The notes beneath the pieces are model-generated. The model was given only the letters and a program-made list of their open reading frames with translations. It did no database searches and had not been told where the DNA came from. From positions 55,419 through 119,418 of the forward strand of contig NZ_JBIYSM020000005.1 of NCBI RefSeq assembly GCF_044759095.2: a stretch of 64,000 bases of DNA, read 5' to 3'. The stretch comes from JBIYSM02 sp044759095. GTDB taxonomy: Bacteria; Bacillota; Bacilli; Brevibacillales; Brevibacillaceae. Position 1 is the stretch's first letter; every line of letters starts with the position of its first letter. Made by a program: the position numbers and the translations under genes. Shown piece after piece: positions 58,586 to 64,000 of the stretch.

Positions 58586-59226
58586 GCTATTCCGATCAAC
58601 CGCAAAAACTGACCATTGCCATGCCAAAGGGGCGCATTTTTGAAGAGTCCGTCCACTTTTTGCAGCAGGCCGGTCTGCAGGTCACGAGCGACTTGAAGGA
58701 ATCCCGGAAGCTGATCATTCCGGTGGAAAACGCCCATCTGGAGTTTATCCTGGCGAAGCCGACGGATGTCCCCACCTATGTGGAGTACGGAGTGGCCGAT
58801 GTCGGAGTGGTGGGCAAGGACGTGCTGCTGGAGGAAGAGCGGGACGTGTATGAACTGCTCAATCTGCAGATCGGGTACTGCCGCATGACAGTAGCCGGTC
58901 TACCGGACTGGAAACCGACAGAGGCGCCGCGTGTGGCCACCAAATATCCGCGAATTGCGTCCCGATACTTCCGTGAGCAGGGGCAGCAGGTGGAAGTGAT
59001 CAAGTTAAACGGTTCTGTGGAACTGGCTCCGCTGATCGGATTGGCGGACCGTATCGTCGATATCGTCTCTACCGGCCAGACGCTTCGGGAAAACGGTCTG
59101 GTGGAGCTGGAGCATATTTGTGAAATCACGACGCGGCTGATTGCCAATCGGGCCAGCTACCGGATGAAAAGCGAAGCGGTAGACGACATCGCCAACAAAT
59201 TTTTGCAGGCCATCCCGAAGGAATAG
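58582..59226 (+). CDS. hisG: ATP phosphoribosyltransferase, short form
   Basis: HisG commits ATP and PRPP to histidine synthesis. The 214-residue short form lacks the regulatory C-terminal domain and therefore depends on HisZ encoded just upstream. TIAMPKGRIFEES, GVADVGVVGKDVL and the PRPP loop DIVSTGQTLRENGL are present. Its start overlaps the hisZ stop. Confidence 0.97.
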   Translation: MSYSDQPQKLTIAMPKGRIFEESVHFLQQAGLQVTSDLKESRKLIIPVENAHLEFILAKPTDVPTYVEYGVADVGVVGKDVLLEEERDVYELLNLQIGYCRMTVAGLPDWKPTEAPRVATKYPRIASRYFREQGQQVEVIKLNGSVELAPLIGLADRIVDIVSTGQTLRENGLVELEHICEITTRLIANRASYRMKSEAVDDIANKFLQAIPKE

Positions 59227-59244
59227 GTGAGAGGTGTGACAGAC

Positions 59245-60546
59245 GTGATCCGATTGGTCAAAGCCGATGAATACGATACCAAGCGAAATATAGAAGCCGG
59301 CACCCGCCAACAGCAGGAAGCGGTCCGCGAAATTTTGGCGCATGTACGCGCAGAAGGCGACCAAGCTCTGCGTGTCTATACGGAGAAGTTTGACCGCGTT
59401 GCGCTGACTTCGTTTCGCGTCAGTGAAGGGGAGTACAAGGAAGCGGAGGGGCTGGTGTCACCGGACGTTATTTCGGCCCTCAAAGAAGCGGCTGCCAACA
59501 TCCACGATTTTCACCAACGCCAGGTTCGTCAATCGTGGTTTACCACCAAGGAGAGCGGCACGCTGCTCGGACAGATCGTTCGGCCGCTGAAACGCGTCGG
59601 TCTGTATGTGCCGGGCGGGACGGCAGCGTATCCCTCCAGCGTACTGATGAACGCGATTCCGGCCAAGATTGCGGGGGTAAAAGAAGTGGTGATCACCACG
59701 CCTCCGGGACCGGACGGAAAAGTAAACCCGGCCATTCTCGTCGCTGCCAAAATCGCCGGGGTCAATGAGATTTACAAGGTAGGCGGGGCCCAGGCGATTG
59801 CGGCGCTTACGTATGGTACCGAGCAGATTCCGGCCGTCGACAAGATCGTCGGTCCGGGAAACATCTACGTCGCTTTGGCGAAGCGGGAAGTATTCGGACT
59901 GGTCAGCATTGACATGGTGGCAGGGCCGAGCGAAATCGTCGTTCTCGCCGACGATGCGGCGAACCCGCGTTACGTGGCGGCAGACCTGCTTTCACAAGCG
60001 GAGCACGACCCGTTTTCCGCTGCTGTGCTGGTCACTCCGTCCCTGTCTTTGGCGGAGGCGGTCAAGAGCGAACTGGAGCGACAGTTGGCCGATCTGCCGC
60101 GCCGTGAGATCGCAGAAGCATCGCTGCGCGACTACGGTGCGATTTGTCTGGTAAACAATTTGGAGGAGGGCTTCGAGGTGGTGAACCGCCTCGCTCCCGA
60201 GCATTTGGAATTGCTGATCGAGAACCCGTTTGACCATCTGTCCAAGGTGGAGAACGCCGGGGCCATATTCCTCGGACCGTACAGCTCGGAGCCGGTGGGC
60301 GACTACTTCGCCGGCACCAACCACGTCATTCCCACCAACGGCACGGCACGTTTCTCCTCGCCGTTGTCGGTGGACGATTTCATCAAAAAATCGAGCGTGG
60401 TTTCGTACAGCCGGCAGGATTTGCGTGAGAACGGCCGCAAAATCGTCGCCATCGCCGAGCAGGAAGGACTCACCGCACACGGACGGGCGATCTTGGAACG
60501 ATTGCGTGATTTTGAAGCGGAAGAACAGGAGCGTGAAGACAAGTGA
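59245..60546 (+). CDS. hisD: Histidinol dehydrogenase
   Basis: HisD oxidises histidinol to histidine in two NAD-dependent steps at a zinc site. The ~433 residues contain RVGLYVPGGTAAYPSSVLMN, KIVGPGNIYVALAK, DMVAGPSEIVVLAD, and SQAEHDPFSAAVLVT. The start is uncertain: GTG 59245 with GAGAGGTG upstream is preferred; GTGs at 59236 and 59227 are in frame. It overlaps hisB by four bases (GTGA). Confidence 0.96.
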   Translation: MIRLVKADEYDTKRNIEAGTRQQQEAVREILAHVRAEGDQALRVYTEKFDRVALTSFRVSEGEYKEAEGLVSPDVISALKEAAANIHDFHQRQVRQSWFTTKESGTLLGQIVRPLKRVGLYVPGGTAAYPSSVLMNAIPAKIAGVKEVVITTPPGPDGKVNPAILVAAKIAGVNEIYKVGGAQAIAALTYGTEQIPAVDKIVGPGNIYVALAKREVFGLVSIDMVAGPSEIVVLADDAANPRYVAADLLSQAEHDPFSAAVLVTPSLSLAEAVKSELERQLADLPRREIAEASLRDYGAICLVNNLEEGFEVVNRLAPEHLELLIENPFDHLSKVENAGAIFLGPYSSEPVGDYFAGTNHVIPTNGTARFSSPLSVDDFIKKSSVVSYSRQDLRENGRKIVAIAEQEGLTAHGRAILERLRDFEAEEQEREDK

Positions 60547-61142
60547 TCAACAGCGTGAAACGAGCGGCGCAGATCGACCGCAAGACAGGCGAGACGGACA
60601 TTTCCCTCTCTTTCGCCGTAGACGGCGAAGGCAGCAGCCGGCAGGATTCGGGGGTTCCGTTTCTTGACCATATGCTGGATCTGTTTACGCGCCATGGCCA
60701 TTTTGATTTGACCGTGAAGGCAAAAGGGGACATCGAGGTGGATTACCACCACACGGTCGAGGATATCGGCATCTGCCTGGGACAGGCGCTGCGGGAAGCG
60801 CTGGCTGACAAAAAGGGGATCAAACGCTACGGCAACGCTTTTGTGCCGATGGATGACGCCCTGGCCCAGGTCGTGATTGACATCAGCAACCGACCGCACC
60901 TGGAGTACCGCGCTTCCTATCCGTCGCCGCTGGTGGGGCAGTTCCCGACCGAGCTGGTGCACGAGTTTCTTTGGAAGTTTGCGCTGGAGGCGCGGATCAA
61001 TCTGCACGTCATTCTCCACTATGGACAGAATACACACCACATGATCGAAGCCATTTTCAAAGCGCTGGGGCGCGCACTCGACGAGGCGACAACGATCGAT
61101 CCGCGCGTGAAGGGCGTTCCCTCGACCAAAGGGGTTTTGTAA
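60543..61142 (+). CDS. hisB: Imidazoleglycerol-phosphate dehydratase
   Basis: This 199-residue monofunctional HisB has VPFLDHMLDLFTRHGHFD, DYHHTVEDIGICLGQAL, and FKALGRALDEA, the manganese-binding histidine repeats. The GTG start overlaps the hisD stop. No histidinol phosphatase domain is fused. Confidence 0.97.
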   Translation: MINSVKRAAQIDRKTGETDISLSFAVDGEGSSRQDSGVPFLDHMLDLFTRHGHFDLTVKAKGDIEVDYHHTVEDIGICLGQALREALADKKGIKRYGNAFVPMDDALAQVVIDISNRPHLEYRASYPSPLVGQFPTELVHEFLWKFALEARINLHVILHYGQNTHHMIEAIFKALGRALDEATTIDPRVKGVPSTKGVL

Positions 61143-61143
61143 C

Positions 61144-61764
61144 ATGATCGGAATCATCGACTACGGGATGGGCAACCTGTTCAGCCTCAGCAAGGCGTTG
61201 GAGCGCCTTGGCTACGCTTATGAATTCGTCTCGCAGCCGGAGCGCCTCCCCGATTTCGCAGGGCTGATCTTACCGGGGGTAGGGGCATTTGGCGACGCGA
61301 TGGCCAATATCCGGCAGCTCGGTCTGGAGCAGCCGATTCGAACCTATGCCGAGTCCGGCCGACCCATTCTCGGCATCTGTCTGGGAATGCAGCTCTTGTT
61401 TGACAGAAGCGAAGAACACGGACACCACACCGGATTGAAATTGCTGGCGGGTGAAGCGGTCCGCTTCCGCGGCGACTACAAGGTGCCGCACATGGGCTGG
61501 AACCAGTTGAGTGTAAAGCAGAGCCGGCATCCGCTGCTGGACGGGGTGCAGAACGGCGACTACGTCTACTTCGTCCACTCCTATCACGTACGGGTAACCG
61601 ACCCCTCCGTGCTGTTGGCGACGAGCGACTATCATCAGGACGTCACCGCCATCGTCGGCCGGGGCAACGTATGTGGCATGCAGTTCCACCCGGAAAAAAG
61701 CGGCGAGACCGGCATGAGGCTGCTGCGCAATTTTGCCAAACAATGTGAGGGGGTCCTGTCATGA
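61144..61764 (+). CDS. hisH: Imidazole glycerol phosphate synthase glutaminase subunit
   Basis: This 206-residue class I glutaminase supplies ammonia to HisF. The nucleophile is in LGICLGMQLLFDRSEEHG, and the His/Glu pair is in GMQFHPEKSGETG. It starts one base after the hisB stop and overlaps hisA by ATGA. Confidence 0.97.
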   Translation: MIGIIDYGMGNLFSLSKALERLGYAYEFVSQPERLPDFAGLILPGVGAFGDAMANIRQLGLEQPIRTYAESGRPILGICLGMQLLFDRSEEHGHHTGLKLLAGEAVRFRGDYKVPHMGWNQLSVKQSRHPLLDGVQNGDYVYFVHSYHVRVTDPSVLLATSDYHQDVTAIVGRGNVCGMQFHPEKSGETGMRLLRNFAKQCEGVLS

Positions 61765-62498
61765 GCTTTATCATCTATCCGGCGATCGACATCCGCGGCG
61801 GCAAATGCGTGCGCCTGTTTCAGGGAGATTACACCCAGGAAACGGTGTATGCGGACTCCCCGCAGGAGATGGCCCATCAGTGGGTGCAACAGGGAGCGGC
61901 CTGGCTCCACCTGGTTGATCTGGACGGCGCCAAGGAAGGGAAGCCCGCCAACGATGCGATCATCAAGGAAATCGCTCAGGCGGTGGACATCCCGGTGCAG
62001 GTAGGCGGCGGCATCCGGACGGCTGAACAGATCGCTGACTATCTGGAAGCGGGAGTGGCCCGGGTGATTCTGGGCACCGCTGCCATTGAGGACATGCAAT
62101 TTGCCGAGCAGGTGCTGAAACGGTACGGCAAGCAGATCGCCATCGGGCTGGACTGCCGCAACGGGTACGTGGCGACTCGCGGCTGGCTGACCACCACCGA
62201 TGTAAAAGCGGAGGAGCTGGCCAAGCGGCTTGCCTCGCTCGGTGCGGAAACGTTTATCTATACGGACATCGCCCGCGATGGTACCCTCACCGGCCCCAAC
62301 GTGGAGGAAATCGTTTCGCTGGCGAAAGCGACCGGCAAAGAAGTGATCGCGTCCGGCGGTGTCAGCAAGCTGGCTGACTTGCTCACACTGGCCCAGAGCA
62401 CGAAGGACGGCGTAGCCGGTGCGATTGTGGGCAAGGCGCTGTACACGGGAGCATTTCCATTAAACGAGGCGCTGGACCGTATTAGGGAGCGTGTGTAG
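61761..62498 (+). CDS. hisA: Phosphoribosylformimino-AICAR ribotide isomerase
   Basis: This 245-residue TIM barrel has YPAIDIRGGKCVRLFQGDY, VQVGGGIRTAEQI, and TDIARDGTLTGPNVE, the paired phosphate sites of HisA. It is tightly coupled with hisH and followed at one base by hisF. Confidence 0.97.
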   Translation: MSFIIYPAIDIRGGKCVRLFQGDYTQETVYADSPQEMAHQWVQQGAAWLHLVDLDGAKEGKPANDAIIKEIAQAVDIPVQVGGGIRTAEQIADYLEAGVARVILGTAAIEDMQFAEQVLKRYGKQIAIGLDCRNGYVATRGWLTTTDVKAEELAKRLASLGAETFIYTDIARDGTLTGPNVEEIVSLAKATGKEVIASGGVSKLADLLTLAQSTKDGVAGAIVGKALYTGAFPLNEALDRIRERV

Positions 62499-62499
62499 G

Positions 62500-63258
62500 A
62501 TGCTGGCAAAACGAATTATTCCCTGTCTGGATGTAAAAGACGGGCGCGTGGTGAAAGGTGTGCAGTTTCTTGGACTTCGCGACGCGGGAGACCCGGTGGA
62601 ACTGGCGGAGAAGTACAGCAGGGAGGGTGCGGACGAGCTGGTCTTTCTCGATATTTCGGCTTCTCACGAGGGACGCAAAACGATGGTGGAGGTCATCGAG
62701 CGGACAGCCGCCAACATCACCATACCCTTCACCGTCGGCGGCGGCATCAACAGCGTGGATGACATGAAGCGCATTCTTCGCGCCGGTGCGGATAAAATCT
62801 CGCTCAACACGGCAGCTGTCCTGCGGCCCGAACTGATTCAAGAAGGGGCCGCGGTATTCGGCTCCCAGTGCATCGTGGTCGCCATCGACGCGCGCCGTAC
62901 GGGTGAGAATCGCTGGGAAGTGTACACCCACGGCGGACGCAATGCGACAGGCCGGGATGTGATCGCCTGGGCGAAGGAAGCGGAAGCGCTGGGAGCGGGA
63001 GAGATCCTCTTGACCAGTATGGATGATGACGGTGAGAAAAAAGGCTTTGGAATTGACTTGACCGCTGCTGTTTCCGAAGCGGTCGGCATCCCGGTCATCG
63101 CTTCAGGCGGAGCCGGAGCGCGGGAACATTTTTACGAGGTGCTGACAGAAGGGAAAGCGGACGCAGCGCTGGCCGCCTCCATTTTCCACTATGAGGAGAC
63201 CTCCATCCAAGCCGTGAAAGACTACCTGCTGGGGAAAGGAGTTGTCGTACGTCCATGA
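62500..63258 (+). CDS. hisF: Imidazole glycerol phosphate synthase cyclase subunit
   Basis: This 252-residue TIM barrel has IIPCLDVKDGRVVKGVQF, FLDISASHEGR, TVGGGINSVDDM, and LTSMDDDGEKKGFGIDL. The ATG at 62500 lies just after the hisA stop with AGGGAG inside hisA. It overlaps hisIE by ATGA. Confidence 0.97.
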   Translation: MLAKRIIPCLDVKDGRVVKGVQFLGLRDAGDPVELAEKYSREGADELVFLDISASHEGRKTMVEVIERTAANITIPFTVGGGINSVDDMKRILRAGADKISLNTAAVLRPELIQEGAAVFGSQCIVVAIDARRTGENRWEVYTHGGRNATGRDVIAWAKEAEALGAGEILLTSMDDDGEKKGFGIDLTAAVSEAVGIPVIASGGAGAREHFYEVLTEGKADAALAASIFHYEETSIQAVKDYLLGKGVVVRP

Positions 63259-63887
63259 CGATACCATGGGAACAATTGCGCTTTGATGAAAACGGACTGA
63301 TTCCGGCCGTTGTACAGGACGCAGTCAGCAAGGAAGTGCTGACGCTTGCCTACATGAACAAGGAGTCGCTTCAGAAGTCGATAGAGACGGGTGAAACCTG
63401 GTTTTGGAGCCGCTCACGCCAGGAGCTGTGGCACAAGGGCGCAACCTCCGGCAACACGCAGCGGATTGTCTCTCTGCAGTACGACTGCGACGGAGATGCT
63501 CTCGTCGTAAAAGTCGTTCCCGCCGGTCCTGCCTGCCACAAAGGGGTATACAGCTGTTTCTCCGATTCGCTCCTTGCCGATGAGAACGAAGTGCCCCGGA
63601 CGTCTGACCGTTTTGCCATCTTGAACGAACTGGAGCAGTTGATTGCCTCCCGCGAAGCAGAGCGGCCGGAAGGGTCTTACACCACCTACCTGTTTGAAAA
63701 AGGCGTCGACAAAATCTTGAAAAAGGTCGGCGAAGAAGCGGCGGAAGTGATCATCGCAGCGAAGAACCGCAGCCATGACGAGCTGCGTTACGAAGCGTCC
63801 GATTTGCTGTTCCACCTGCTGGTCCTGCTGCGTGAACAAAAACTGCCTTTGGACGATGTGTTGGCCGAACTGCAAAAGCGGCGGTAA
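63255..63887 (+). CDS. hisI: Bifunctional phosphoribosyl-AMP cyclohydrolase / phosphoribosyl-ATP pyrophosphatase
   Basis: The 210-residue fusion has HisI first (GETWFWSRSRQELWHKGATS, CDGDALVVKVVPAGPACHKG with zinc ligands) and HisE second (EKGVDKILKKVGEEAAEVII, ELRYEASDLLFHLLVLLRE). It is last in the operon; hisC and a histidinol phosphatase gene are not in view. Confidence 0.96.
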   Translation: MTIPWEQLRFDENGLIPAVVQDAVSKEVLTLAYMNKESLQKSIETGETWFWSRSRQELWHKGATSGNTQRIVSLQYDCDGDALVVKVVPAGPACHKGVYSCFSDSLLADENEVPRTSDRFAILNELEQLIASREAERPEGSYTTYLFEKGVDKILKKVGEEAAEVIIAAKNRSHDELRYEASDLLFHLLVLLREQKLPLDDVLAELQKRR

Positions 63888-63896
63888 AGGACCCCA

Positions 63897-63932
63897 CCAC
63901 TTTCTTTGTAGAAAAGAAAGTGGTTTTTTTAT
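63897..63932 (+). terminator. Rho-independent terminator of the his operon
   Basis: ACCACTTTCT and AGAAAGTGGT form a perfect stem followed by seven Ts. Confidence 0.93.
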
Positions 63933-64000
63933 CGTGTAGGAAAGTTTAAGGGCTTCACCGTGTGAAAGCGTCCTGAAATAAACTTTCCGGAACGCATAAA

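Noticed and set aside
1..64000. tRNA or rRNA genes, CRISPR arrays, insertion sequences, prophage
   Set aside because: No tRNA arm patterns, spaced direct repeats, transposase or phage structural genes were seen; the GTTCGAATC at 47332 is part of the LexA-box region, not a T-arm.

Overview
The window reads as chromosomal DNA of a motile, endospore-former-type Gram-positive bacterium of the Brevibacillus/Paenibacillaceae kind. This is inference from gene content and order, not a database match. Much of it follows the Bacillus subtilis order fliD-fliS ... hpf-secA-prfB ... cccB-ftsE-ftsX-ctpB-minJ ... uvrB-uvrA-yvlD-hprK-yvoF-hisZGDBHAFI, with blocks inserted between conserved segments. Start codons include TTG, GTG and one apparent CTG. 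Ribosome binding sites are strong AGGAGG types, and rho-independent terminators are abundant.

Layout. (1) 1-7.7 kb: end of a flagellar operon (fliD partial, fliS, a FliT-like gene, flaG), then a nucleotide-sugar operon (pseG, pseH, pseI, an extended SDR, pseC) of the kind that makes pseudaminic acid for flagellin, then a YjfB-family gene. (2) 7.7-12.3 kb: a coiled-coil protein, a highly folded non-coding stretch, a MotA/MotB-like pair, a DnaA-box cluster, an amino-acid ABC binding protein and permease without an ATPase, and cspA. (3) 12.3-22.2 kb: an HD-GYP protein, hpf with a sigma-H-type promoter, secA, a secreted subtilase, prfB with its +1 frameshift, a PAS histidine kinase, a YciI-like protein and a lipoprotein cytochrome c. 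(4) 22.2-36.7 kb: two arginine blocks, argC-argB-argD-carA-carB-argF and argG-argH, with ArgR-type operators over the promoters of argC and carA and probably argG. Between them lies an unusual AT-rich cassette: a tandem structured RNA, a 25-residue peptide gene, a DUF5317 membrane protein and a membrane HD-GYP protein, followed by a convergent vanW-family gene. (5) 36.8-40.4 kb: a frameshifted lipoprotein gene, an iron alcohol dehydrogenase and a metallo-beta-lactamase-fold hydrolase. (6) 40.6-47.3 kb: ftsE, ftsX, an M23 murein hydrolase, ctp, a MinJ-like protein and an isolated FlgD-like gene. (7) 47.4-53.3 kb: uvrB behind a LexA box, uvrA, an HD hydrolase and a YvlD-like membrane protein. 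(8) 53.4-55.5 kb, minus strand: an agr-type quorum-sensing module (sensor kinase, AgrB, and a 41-residue AgrD) with no response regulator beside it. (9) 55.7-64 kb: hprK, an acetyltransferase and the compact hisZGDBHAF-hisIE operon.

The two most interesting elements are the cassette at 30.8-33.0 kb and the agr-like module. In the cassette two tandem RNA units share invariant loops, show compensatory stem changes, and precede a tiny signal-peptide-like gene and a c-di-GMP-type phosphodiesterase. A dispersed GC-rich hairpin repeat occurs five times between genes, once with a second hairpin nested inside it. No tRNA, rRNA, CRISPR array or insertion sequence was seen.
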